Shown here piece after piece: positions 52,483 through 63,208 of a DNA stretch of 64,000 bases. Source of the DNA: Microbotryomycetes sp. JL201 (Eukaryota > Basidiomycota > Microbotryomycetes). Location of the stretch: contig JAQYUZ010000005.1 of the NCBI GenBank assembly GCA_033819885.1, forward strand, positions 434,001 through 498,000, read 5' to 3'. A model generated the notes under the pieces. That model made no database searches. It saw nothing but the letters and a program-made list of their open reading frames with translations, and was not told the DNA's origin. How positions within the stretch are numbered: the stretch's first letter is position 1; the number at the start of each line of letters is the position of its first letter. Made by a program: the position numbers and the translations under genes.

Positions 52483-52668
52483 GGCTCTTGAAAGCGTCGG
52501 CAGAGGCAACCCAACGAGCCTCACAAGTCCGCGCCACACGTGACCTCGCACACCTGAATGGTGTCCAAAGAAAAGACGAGCTACAAATTAACAACATGTT
52601 TACGCATACCCTGGAACGTGCAATCCGTGCAACCTGCTCTCGTAACACCCAAAGATAGAACCCGCTCT

Positions 52669-53637
52669 TTAAAGCCGTCCGACGGTGCTGCCACCAAAGC
52701 TCAGGCTGCGTCCTTCCCACTTTTCCACCTCGTCTTCTGCGCGATCCGGTGGTAGCAAAGCGTCGAGTGAAAAGTATGCCCACATTGATACGGCGAGACC
52801 GACTGGCAGAAACTCTAGCGTGCCAAACAAGACTTCGTTCGTCGCTGCCGCACCAAACACGCCTTGAGCCGTTTCTGCCAACCTGAAGCAGGTCCTCAAA
52901 AACAGCAAGAGCGATGTCAACAAGAGCATCGACGTGAATTTGCGTTTCAACGTCGCCGGCCTCGTCATGTTTGCCCTGTACGTGACCAAAAGTGTCACGC
53001 CGATAAAGACGAAGAAAGCAGCTAGTTGTATGGCCAGGCCAGAGATGAGGATATCATTAGCTTGTTCCGTGGACACCGGACCAGCTCGACCGGTCCGCAA
53101 TCTTCTTGCTTCAGACACGCCAATGAGACTCGCGCCGATGATTTGGATCACTGTCGTCACAAAGTCGAGCGCGCCAAAGACTGCGACCAAGATGCGAGGC
53201 GAGAATGAAAGCAAGCCGTGGCCTGTGCCATATGGCAAACGCCGGATGGCGATCGACAAAGAAAGAAACAATCCTGCCGAGAAGAATGTCGGGCTGATGA
53301 CGATGAGTGCGAATTGAGCGACGTAGTACGACACTTCAAAAGGCCTGTAATGTCCCACAACTCTGACGCAATAGCCGACAGTCTCGAGCAGGCATCCGAC
53401 GGCGAACAGTGCCTGGAATACTCTGATCGACCTGAACTTTGCAAACAGAGCCGAGTGGGCGATGAGTGCAAGCAGGAATACGAGTGCCCCGATGGCGGCG
53501 AGGGCGCGATTGGGCACGTATCCATACAGTGCAATCGGCGAACTCCCGTTGCTGGTCGGTTCTAGAGAGTCAGCCGAGGTTGTCGGGCGGCGTGTGGCTG
53601 TGAGAGACGCACCTCGGATCGTTGTTGACAGGTCCAT
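52669..53637 (-). CDS. RTA1-like seven-transmembrane protein
   Basis: A single open frame of 322 residues with seven hydrophobic segments, beginning ALAAIGALVFLLALIAHSAL and ending near LEFLPVGLAVSMWAYFSL. RTA1-family hallmarks are the motif ETVGYCVR early in the protein and LALIVISPTFFSAGLF-like wording (QFALIVISPTFFSAGLFLSL), plus FRLAETAQG in the sixth region. The family includes lipid-translocating exporters and 7-aminocholesterol resistance proteins of fungi. A possible 51-nt intron (53562..53612) with GTGCGT donor, CTGAC branch and TAG acceptor would remove 17 residues without changing frame. Confidence 0.9.
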   Translation of the reverse strand: MDLSTTIRGASLTATRRPTTSADSLEPTSNGSSPIALYGYVPNRALAAIGALVFLLALIAHSALFAKFRSIRVFQALFAVGCLLETVGYCVRVVGHYRPFEVSYYVAQFALIVISPTFFSAGLFLSLSIAIRRLPYGTGHGLLSFSPRILVAVFGALDFVTTVIQIIGASLIGVSEARRLRTGRAGPVSTEQANDILISGLAIQLAAFFVFIGVTLLVTYRANMTRPATLKRKFTSMLLLTSLLLFLRTCFRLAETAQGVFGAAATNEVLFGTLEFLPVGLAVSMWAYFSLDALLPPDRAEDEVEKWEGRSLSFGGSTVGRL

Positions 53638-53913
53638 GGTAGTCGGGGAACTGGCTCGCCATTGTTCACGAGCTCGAGCCCGTAAGGAGTGATCGCCGAG
53701 CGCGTTTGCGCACCGAGAGTCTGGCGGATCGCGTTGTCACCTAACCCAGACGCCGAATGGTGGTTCTTCCGGTGAAAGGCGAGGAAGACAGGCGAGGGTC
53801 GTAGACGAGAGCGAGCAGGTTGCCGGTTGAAACGAGACAGAAGAGTCGAGCCAAGACTTGCGAGTTGCCGCTTGACCCCTTGCCGCCATCGCACCTCGCC
53901 ACAACCCGTGACC

Positions 53914-54520
53914 ATGTCTGGTCGTCCGTCATGGGTGTACGACTCGAGTGAGCCACGTCGGCCTGATCGCCCTGTGCCGTACCGTTTCCCGCGATCGGAC
54001 AACGACCTGTCAGAGACCATGACGATATTGGCCATGTTTGCCAGCTTCGCCGCAATGTTGACGAGGTCAGTCATTGCGAGCTATTCGATTATTGCTGCAT
54101 CCGACCAAGCAGGCGCTGCCTTCGGCCCCGTCGCATGCGGGATTCCCCCCACATTCACGAGCTGCTTGCTGACATACGAGTGGCTGCCAGGTACCCCATC
54201 TGGTGTTGGGTGGCCCTGTTGATGTCAGTCTCCGCCATGCGAACGCGCAAGTCGCTCCAACCCGACAAGGAAAAGTCGACTTCAATGTCGGCTTGGTCTT
54301 CAATCATGTTTGCCTGTCAGTCGACCAGCCTTGCGGGAAAGACCACTCCTTCAGAAGTCTCATGTTCGTTCATCCAAATTGTGCAGTCACCGCCACGTTC
54401 TCAGTGTACATGCCACTGCTCCAAGGCATCGCCAGAAGGGCGCCTTGGTCAGAACTGCCTTTCAAAATGGGCAAAGGTTTGATTGCTGTCGCACGTTCGC
54501 CCGCAACATCAACAGCTTAG
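53914..54520 (+). CDS. Asterix / PAT10 (WDR83OS-like) ER membrane protein
   Basis: Exons 53914..54065, 54191..54315 and 54387..54520 give 136 residues. The start MSGRPSWVYDSSEPRRPDRP, then YRFPRSDNDLSETMTILAMF and three hydrophobic segments (the others around YPIWCWVALLMSVSAM and FTATFSVYMPLLQG), match the Asterix family. In mammals Asterix pairs with CCDC47 in the PAT complex, a chaperone for multi-pass proteins at the ER translocon. All phases agree. It diverges from the RTA1-like gene and converges with the PTPA gene with only 81 bp between stops. Confidence 0.88.
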
Positions 54521-54601
54521 AGGCAACAAGTCTTCGTACAACAACCCGAGTCTACTTCTGCACATGTATAGCAACGCGGACATGAATCCTCGACTGTTTG
54601 T

Positions 54602-56193
54602 TCAGTCAAATGGAATCCTTCGAACGTTGATGCCAACGTCTCTCTGTTTGAGGTCTTGAGCGGCTGCGAACCCACTCGGAATCTTAATCCCACAACAATC
54701 TCCAAATCCTTCTCCTCTGACATGAATGTGTCCCTCTGCGTCGGCGTGAACGCCGACTTCGTCAACCTGCGAAGGATCCTCGGCCAAATCGGTTCGGTTC
54801 GGATACGGCAACAGTGAACCAAACATGAAATGTTGAGCGACTGGAAGCTTGGCCAACACTTCGGCTCTGTACATTTTCAGCATCCCAGAATTGACCTTGT
54901 CCCACGTTTTGACCTGAGACGATGCAAGAACAGATGATCGTTAGCAACGCGATGCCTACTTGTTATGGGCGCCAGTTGATTGACTCGCCCCTGATATGTC
55001 ATCGAGCATGGGTGAATGCCACCGAAGACTTGCAGTCTTGATCTGAGATTGATAAAGTCAGTTCGCTCGCTCCTTTAGGAGAATGCTCACTCCGTCAACA
55101 ATAACGACGCACAGAGTTGATATATCGCACATAAGCCAAATACATAAAGTCTTTTGAACACTCTTCCAAAATCTCGTCGTCGTGAATTGCTTTCGGGCGC
55201 AAGTACTTGTGCGTCTTGAGTTGGGCCGAACCGAAAACTGGCTCATGATCTGTCAGCGAGCTCCAGCAGGCACGTATCCAAAAATGTCGGAGACTGACTG
55301 AAGACGGCAAAGTGGTAGTCGTCGAGCCCTTGTGCTCCGTGAGAACCAGCGGGTTCGAGCCAGTATTCAGTCTGAAGCAACCTCGCCACCTGCATGTACC
55401 TGCGCTTGGACCAAGAACAATCTCAGAAGCTGAAGGACGCTCGCAGAATAACCGACGTTTGCGACTGACTTCCAAAACACCTTGATGACGACCGCTCGCA
55501 AATCTTGATCTTTGATCACGCCAAGCTTGCGCAAGCACAGTCTGAGCGGCAAAGGTCAATCGCCTTCGACAAGTCGGATCGTTCAACCGGATGACGCACA
55601 GCCAAGCAATGAAATTCAGCTCCATGCCCGAGCCATAGTCGACTCGAGTTTTGTTGCCCCAGCTTTCTTGAAAGTAGATCTTAATCTCTTCAATCGTCTC
55701 TTTCACATTCATGTCTGTCCCTTCGATCGTTGGCGTATTATCTTGCAATCCAGGGATGCTGTGATGCCACTCTGCTGCTCTCTGTGTAGAAATTGAACAT
55801 TAGCACACCACCTCAACGATTTCGCGTCAGAGAGCGGCGACCGACTTGAGCGACCTTGTCGTAAAACGTTTTGAAGGCAGGGTTACCGAATCTTGATTTG
55901 CCATTGTCAACAGGCGGCGTTTCTTTGACACATTGCTCGACATGATCAAGAATTTCACAAAGGATGGTGATTGCCTGCACAAACGAGCGCCGAGCGTCTC
56001 AAGTCAGCTCAGACAGAGACCGTCTTGCTAGGCAATCAAGACGCACAGGACTTTGTTCGACAGTGTCTGTAAGTTTGACCCCAACGACGCTGTCGTTGAG
56101 CTCTTCTATGAACCTGCACAGGTCGGCGTGCGTCTCGGACTCGAGAAACGCCTGCAGATGCGCACGAGAAATGATGCGCTTTGTTGGGATCAT
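54602..56193 (-). CDS. RRD2: PP2A activator PTPA (RRD family prolyl isomerase)
   Basis: Eight exons (56047..56193, 55846..55974, 55600..55781, 55470..55541, 55299..55399, 55113..55237, 54989..55042, 54602..54913) give 373 residues. Family motifs: [94 protein letters not shown] and [23 protein letters not shown] binds PP2A-type phosphatases, helps load catalytic metal and has peptidyl-prolyl isomerase activity. RRD1 versus RRD2 cannot be decided without a tree. The last intron (54914..54988) uses a GC donor (gcgagt). The client family member PPG1 is encoded 4 kb away. Confidence 0.95.
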
Positions 56194-56490
56194 GTCGGAT
56201 CGTTTGGAGATGAGGCAAGTCGCTGACTCGAGTCGATCTCACGGCAAAGCGACCGTCGTGTCACGGTAAGGGGCAAAAGAACAAGAACAGTGGCGCTCCG
56301 ACATGTTGGTCAGATTCTAAGTTCAAATGGCTGCAAGGTGAAGATTACAATCGATCTTAAACTACTCTTGTCTCCATCCTCTGGCACCTCCCCGCAACAC
56401 ATAATTTGCCTTCTCCCGAATCAGCACATCTGCAGGGAGCACTGGAACCGGGAATGATCCACCCTGGTCCTCATTTGGCTCGTGCCGGAG

Positions 56491-59490
56491 TCAGTTGCTG
56501 GACGGAGGAAAAGCCTGCATCAACGCGCGCAGGTTGCGCTCGTTTGTTAGCGGCGCCAGGTCGCCACGTTGCATCCTGAACGCATCAACATCCAAAGTCA
56601 GCACTCGGAGTCAGCGACAAAGGTGAGATCGATCACTGACTGCAGCAAGCAAATGTTGAGCGAGTCCCACAATGTCTGACTCGTCACTCCCGTCGGCGGC
56701 ATGTCGTTGTAATCAGCTGGCGATACTCGGTCGATCAGCATTTGGCGGTAGAAGCAGATTTGACACACGAGCTCACCTTCATGCTGAGCTTCAGTTTCTT
56801 GAATGGACAACGAAGTAAGCAAGTGTTGGATAGCCTCGTCATATCGCTGAGAAAGCATTCTGTGCGTCAGTCATCCGCAAAGAGACTACTTCACCAACGT
56901 TCAGACCTACTCCTAGATTCATGTTGGCAACGGCGAGGTTGAATCGAGCGCGGACATAGCCTGGCTGAATGTCGAGCGCCTCGAGATAGTATTGAATCGC
57001 AACTTCCGTCTTGCCAGAATTGGCAAACGTCGCTCCGAGTCGGTTGAACAAGAGCGGGTCCTTGAGGCAGATCGGAATCATCATCAGCTCACAGACTCGA
57101 TCATCACCATAAAGAATTTTCAGCTCACATCAGGCCTGACGGACAAGGCAGACTCGAAGCAGTCACCAGCCTTTTCGTACTCTTCACTTGTGTTGAACAA
57201 GACTCCCAATCCGATTTGTACTTCAGCGTCCACGTCTGCACCATCAACTTCCGCCCGCGATTGAGCGAGCTGAATAAGGAGACCCGTCAAGTAGTCGTGC
57301 TTGTCGCGCGAGTTGGCTGTCGGCAGCGGTCCGAACATGTCTCGATAGTTGTCCACCTCTCGAGCATACCGAGAAGCGCCCAATGTGTCGATCCATCTAT
57401 CGATGGCCTGGTACGCCAACGAACGTTCGTTCTCGTTCGTATAGCTGACGGCGAGAGCTAAATACGCCTCTCCCATGTTGGGGTCCAGCTCAATGGCTTG
57501 TTTCAGTGCCTTGATGGCCATATCTTCGCGTTCGTTCTCCTGCTGCTTGATGCCGAGTGCGAGCCACGCCTGAGGATCTCTCGGGTCTTGCTGCACGTCT
57601 GCTTCTTTACGCAAGACAGAGTCGAGCGTGGAAGGGAGCGAAGACGAAACATGATGTAAATGCTGTCGAGTCGAGTACACGTAAGGATTGTTGTGTGCGA
57701 AAGAATAGCCCGCGATCGTCGAGGAAGTCGAAGCAACAGGTTTGATTCCTGACGCTGTCGCTTCAAAAGTGTCCCAGTCCTGCTGCAAGGCGTCCCACTC
57801 CAACTGTTGAGCAGAAGGCTTGAACGGAGTCTGCCGCGCCTGAGCGCCGAAAGCGTGCCCGCCCGAAATCATGGACGCGTCTCCAAAGTCCTCTTCCCAA
57901 TGCGAGCTCGCGAGAGGCACGGTTGTGTCGACTCGCATTTGCTCTTTCGTACGCTCTTCTTGCATGATCTCATCTTCGGTTAAACCACCGTCCCCCTGGA
58001 ACAAGCCTCGGGCACGCCTGAGCTGGTCTTGTTCGCGTTGTTGTCGGACCGCATCCTCGTCGTCCCACAAGCTTGCCATCTCCTGGTAGCTCTTTTCCAT
58101 CTCGCGGTTTCTCTGAGCCGTCTGACTCTGTCTGCTAGCAAACGCATGCTGCGCTTCCGCAAAGGCCGCCAAAGCAGGACCGGATTGTAGCGTCGACGCC
58201 ATCGGCATGGCGCCGACTCTACCTTCTTCCTCTCTCGTGAACTGTGATGACCATTCCGACGCTTTGCCTTTGCCTTTGTCCATTGTCGTATGTGCCGGAC
58301 CAATTTGCTCGACCATCTTATCGCCTTCGACCGCCACTTCGCCATCTCGAAGTTTTCGCATCAAATCCAAGAATGACGAATTAGCAAACTTGTCTTGCGC
58401 AGACCGCTCGTTGTCTTCTTTTGATTTCTGTTCCTCAGATGACCTGACCGTGTCGAGCAAAGCGCCTGCTGTTCGAGCGAGCAAGTCGCGGGCATCGTCA
58501 GGCGAAAGAACCGGTGACTTTGGCCGTGTCACGGTTTCAGCTTCGCCTTGCACAACCATGGGCTCTGACGTTGACGTTTCTTGCTGCTTAAATATCGATT
58601 CCCAGTCTTGCTCTGCCAAAGCGAGTCAGCATCGGACGAGATACTCTTTGAGCGCACACATACCTCTTGTAGTCATGGCGTGGTCTTGAAACGGTTGGAT
58701 TGATGTTTGCATGGGTTCGGCGTGCATCGGGTGCATTGCATCTGGTCGTGACATGGCTGAGAATTGCCCGCCTCCAAACCCTGCGCCGAACAGCCGAGCT
58801 TGGCCGGTCGCGTGCATGCCAGAATGATGTTGCGAAGCTGTTTGCTGCTGTTGTGGTTGTTGGTGCTGTTGAGTATGGTGCGCCATGCGTTGAAAATCGC
58901 CTGCCCATTGAGGTTGGCTCGTCGAGGTGGCAGCTGGTGGCGCAAACGCGCGCTTGAACATCTCTTGCTCTGCCTGGCTCGACGTCGGGACTGGGCCCAT
59001 ACCTTGGCGAGCGAATGCCTGTGCCCATGCTGGCGGTGCAGATTCGCCTGTGCTTGGTGTGAGGGCGCGATTGAGCGGCGTCATGTCGAATGGCTGTATC
59101 GGCTGCTGCTGCTGTTGCCTGTAGAACTGCTGCGCCTCGTCGGGCATGGCCGCTGAGCCGCCTGCATCTTGTCTGAAGCCCTGTCCACGATGCGTCCGCC
59201 GTCGAAGCGTGATGCCGTCAGCGACAAGAGCGCAGACGGCTCACGTGACAGAACATGAGCTCGCTTACAGTTCTCGATGAGCCAGCCTGCGGTCCAAAAT
59301 GGTCCTGTTTAGCAATCAAGTGGCAGTAGTCAGCAATGTTTTCATCGTCACGGTTGGTACGCGCGGCGTTGACAGCCAAGGCGCAACAGACCTGTTGCAC
59401 GCCACGGTCACTCGAGTACGCTTTGCTCAGCTGCGCCAGCGGGTTGACTGGCCCGCATGACGAGCCACCGGCCAGCGCCGCAAAGCTCAT
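56491..59490 (-). CDS. PEX5: Peroxisomal targeting signal 1 receptor PEX5
   Basis: Eight exons (59392..59490, 59269..59304, 58664..59180, 57129..58612, 56911..57060, 56777..56846, 56641..56716, 56491..56575) give 838 residues. The N-terminus MSFAALAGGSSCGPVNPLAQ holds the conserved cysteine (Cys12) that is ubiquitinated for receptor recycling. Pex13/Pex14-binding WxxxF motifs are WAQAF, WAGDF, WESIF and WEEDF. TPR repeats in the C-terminal third bind SKL-type signals: DPQAWLALGIKQQENEREDM, DPNMGEAYLALAVSYTNENE, NRLGATFANSGKTEVAIQYY and NLGRYDEAIQHLLTSL. The length is larger than yeast Pex5 owing to a Gln/His-rich and a Lys/Glu-rich linker. Exon 2 is 36 nt. Confidence 0.96.
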
Positions 59491-60167
59491 GAGTGCTATG
59501 CGATTCGCTACACTGCAAGCTCGATCTCGGCCGCGAAGCCGGCGCCGCTTCAACTGTAGCCGGTCACGGAAAGAGTTCAGCCCACATTATGCAGCCTCAC
59601 CCAACTGCTGAGTATTGAAACCCATAGACTTTCATTTAAAGCCGCCGCCGGTGGGAGAGCTCGTGTGAGCCCCCTGTCTTGCGCCCGCCATAAAAAAACT
59701 GCACCTCAGTCTCACCTGTCGTTCTCTGATTCAAATCCTACACTACATTTCAGCCTGCTTTCACCGGACGCAAATGCCTGTACTACTGCCATGCACCACA
59801 ATTCTGTAACAGCCCTCGGCCTGCCGCTCGGGACAGTCGACCGTTCAAACTCGTTTGCTAGGCCGTTGAAATCAGTCTTTGAAGCGAGCGAGCTTTCAAG
59901 CTTGACAATCAGGCCCTCATGCCTCGATGACCGAGGGCTCGGAACGGTGAGGCCGCTTGACACAAGCTGCTACAACCCTTGTCTGACTCTTGATGGGAAT
60001 TCAAATGGCTGGATACATATTTAAAGGAGTCAAATTTGCCCTGCCATGCATCCTCCGAAACCCCTTCATCGTCTACAAGAGGCTTTGCGTTGCAAGACGA
60101 CGTGACTCCTCAATCGACCAGTTCGATCGTCACGAACTCGATCGACCCTACCGACCTCGACAATGCG
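59491..60167. other. Divergent region between PEX5 and the C2H2 gene
   Basis: It contains an ATG-started open run from 59791 to a GTGAGG donor at 59947 that could be a first exon of the C2H2 gene, but no acceptor restores the downstream frame. An in-frame run without ATG also extends upstream of 60168. Confidence 0.4.
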
Positions 60168-60962
60168 ATGCCCTCGTCAGATGAACTCAGTACCGTAAGA
60201 GCGCTTGCGCAGCTTGCTCAGTCGCGCACGATCACCTTCAGCAAGCGAGGCGGCTTGAACGATGATGCCCTTGGAGGCGCCCATCAAACTGTTTTTCAAG
60301 ATCCTAGGCCCGGGATCAAGCACCATACCCCACTTCCCTTTTTTAGCTTATTGGTCAAGACATCAGACAAACTGGACATGGAGTACAAGCTTCAATGGCC
60401 GACTTTGAAACTCAAACTTGATCGCGCGCCAGCATTGCAGGATTGGTCCAATTTCTCGTGGCCTCGGTCAAATGCTTCCGACAACCTTGCTCTGCATGTC
60501 TCCGGCTCTCAGTCAACAAATCTCCTGGCGATTCAACCCTTCAGTCCCGTGCCCGAAAGGCCGACAAGGACATACAATTGCTCGTTATGTCCGAAAAACT
60601 GTAGGATTGCACATCATGTCGGAATCTCTGCGCTCGTATCTGACATTGTCTGATTGCAGTCTCGCGCTCGTCAGCGCTAAAAGTGCACGTGAGGTCTCAC
60701 ACGCGAGAGCGGCGTAAGCCTCTCTGCGAATCAGTCGAGCTGTCCAAGTGATCCTGACACTCACCATGCAGCTTACGCTTGTCCCGTTCCAGGCTGTTCG
60801 AGGTCATTCGGCGTTTCGTCAAATTTGAACAGGCACATGAGGGTAAGTTGTCTCGTTTCTTCGAAACAACCTTGCGTACAGTGCAATAAAAGCTGACGAA
60901 TCTGTCTGTTGAAGAGTATTCACAAAGTCAACAAGGGCAGAGACGGCCAAACAGACGATTGA
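60168..60962 (+). CDS. Two-finger C2H2 zinc finger protein
   Basis: Exons 60168..60600, 60660..60713, 60772..60842 and 60915..60962 give at least 201 residues. Two adjacent C2H2 fingers are assembled across the introns: YNCSLCPKNFSRSSALKVHV with RSH, then YACPVPGCSRSFGVSSNLNR with HMR. The linker HTRERPYAC is the canonical TGEKPY type in variant form. The N-terminal part is Ser/Thr-rich with no known domain. A sequence-specific DNA-binding regulator is likely; targets are unknown. The true N-terminus may lie further upstream, spliced in from 59.8-60.1 kb. Confidence 0.8.
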
Positions 60963-61313
60963 AAAGGCTTATTTCTCAGATTCCTGTTGCTTCGGTGTTC
61001 TTTGTAACGCTAGCACCGAAGTTGAACGTAAAGTCGTGTGTGACGCCAATCGAAGAATCGTAATGGAGTGATGCTTGGAATTGGGTTGAAACCCTTTGCG
61101 TCTGCTCCTCTCTTTTCGGCCGAACGCGCGCCAGTAAGATTGGTGATCAGCACTCGCACAGGCCGAACTTTGTTGCGTCTCAGATTCACTCTCGTGACAC
61201 AATTATTGCTCGTCGCTTGCATTCTTACGTAAAATCGCTGGTGAATACCAAAAGAATAAAGCTCAAACAAGTACAACAACAAAGATATTGATCTAAAGTC
61301 TGCTTCAATCATT
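60963..61313. other. Convergent intergenic region
   Basis: A 351-bp gap between facing stop codons; nothing recognisable beyond presumed 3' ends. Confidence 0.5.
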
Positions 61314-61869
61314 TCACCACTTGAACCACCTCTTCCAGCTCTTGTCTGCCAGCTCTTGCTTCTTCCTCTCGGCTTCCACCGTGATCGGCCACAATCCTTC
61401 GTCTTTGTTGATCGGGCCGAGTCGAGGTTTTTCTTGCAGCTCCTCACCGAATTCAGACACTTGACGACGATGGAGCTTTTGGAAATTTACCCAGTCGGTT
61501 GTGAAAGATGGAGAGGAGGACGACAGATTGGTCGAAGGCACAGACAGGCAAGAGCCTTTGTTGAACTGGTCGGGAGAGTCTTCGTGCGCTGGCAAATAGT
61601 TTTGAGGCGGAACAAAGATGATTTCGTTTTTGGTGGTGATAATTGGAATGTCATCAGAACCCTGCGCACGAGTGAGATGTTGGTCAGAGCTGAACACACG
61701 AGAACAAAATGTCGGGCAAGCTGACCTCGTCGTCTCCGAAATCGAGCGAATCCCAGTGCCACGTGACTGGCAGACCGTCAGCCATCAACAAGTCGGCAAG
61801 CGAGGTATACGATGATGTAGAGCTTGTCGAGCTAAAGGACGAAGCAACGGACGATGAAGCGGATGACAT
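61314..61869 (-). CDS. Small conserved-looking protein of unknown function
   Basis: Exons 61726..61869 and 61314..61661 give 163 residues, joined at DFGDDE/GSDDIP by a GTCAGC/CAG intron in phase. The N-terminus is Ser/Thr-rich (ASSSVASSFSSTSSTSSYTS). The core is TWHWDSLDFGDDE, IPIITTKNEIIFVPPQNYLP and DWVNFQKLHRRQVSEFGEEL, and the C-terminus is basic and aromatic (WKRWFKW). No signal peptide or membrane segment. I do not recognise a family. Confidence 0.6.
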
Positions 61870-63208
61870 GTCGCAAATGTGGCGCGGAACCGACGAGAGT
61901 CTTTGCGTGTGCAAGAAGAGTACTCAGGCTCTGGATGCTAGGGGCAGTCAGAGGCTAGGGAGAGAGCAGATGAAGATAGAAGGAAGAGAGAGGAGGGAGC
62001 GAGCTGCTTCGGTTTTGATGGCCAAGGTGTGACGGACCCGGACCCGCCATCTTTTTTGCCACTCCAACGGTCGGGCTATCTAACGGTCAGACAGGCTCGG
62101 CCTTGCCAAGGAGAGTCTGACAAGCAGTTTAAGGCTGATATACGATTGACTGCGGTACAGCTTGGCTATGTTTACAACATGTGGAGCTTTGCCGATGTAG
62201 CAAAAGACGCCGGCGACAGCTCATTGACACGCTGCATCGAAGTTGTCAGTCCTGCTCATGGTTCTCGGATGTTCACCTGCTTGTTGTAAATAAGCCACTC
62301 AAGTGTTTGCTGCTTCGATCAAAGTCTTGTTCACGCTGTGGAAACCTCTGTCACATCGACGCCACTCAAGTGAGACTGTGCAGCGTGACAGAGACACGTA
62401 GCTTCTCAAAGAGTTGACAGAGCAGGCCAGGACGTTCTCAAGATAGCTCATTTCACTGTGGCAGTCGCTCGTAGAACGCAGAGCGGCCTCAAGCATAACC
62501 GCAGTGCGTCTTTTGCCTCGGGCCGACACGGCCATTGATGCCGCTCTGCAAGGCTCTCATCTCCCATGAAACTGATGGGGGTGAGATCTCAAATCCGTAT
62601 GGAGTTTCCGGAACTTCGAGCTCTTCGCTTACGGTCCTACGGTCTCGCGTTCGACGAAATCGAGCCCTCCAGCCCGCCTGCTGGCCAAAGTGATTGCTGA
62701 AAGCAGTCGCTCACGAGATCCAGATGGTCAATTGGTGTTTCAGGAGGACAGGAACCCGAAGAACGAGTCGCATTACGCTGGGCGCCTGACGAGCCTTTTG
62801 CCACTGCCTTTTGCCACTGTGGCGTGGGATTTAAGGATGGCGCTGGCGGGTTACTGTGACACGTGTCTATATACACGGTAATATTTGGTCATGTCACACA
62901 AGCGGCAGAGGCTCGGAGGTCCCTTTGGCCACAGCTCGTCAGAGCAGTGTGACTGTCTCGTGCAAATCTTCAAAATCAGGATAAAGAGCATCAGCGATAT
63001 CGTGTGAATCTTGACTCTAGTCTTTTGTTCTTTCGGGAGCAATGTGCTTGCTGATTGACCCCTGTTGATCGTCGGCGCCCACAAAGTCACGCGTTTGCGC
63101 ACGACATCTCACCACGTGACCGACGCAGTGCGCCTTGAATCCACTTGAAAACATCAACAGGGCCTGCCTCGCTGCTTCTGGCTGCAAGACAGCCGTCTGC
63201 AGACGAGC
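61870..63208. other. 1.3-kb region without a supported gene, upstream of ESA1
   Basis: The start codons of the flanking genes diverge, so it includes two promoters, but it is the longest gap in the window. A short plus-strand run starting MGVRSQIRMEFPELRALRLR near 62575 has no visible continuation. A CACGTG box lies near 63113. No RNA gene or repeat recognised. Confidence 0.4.

Noticed and set aside
62029-62289. 86-codon plus-strand open frame
   Set aside because: Lacks an ATG start, has no recognisable domain and shows no splice-consistent partner.
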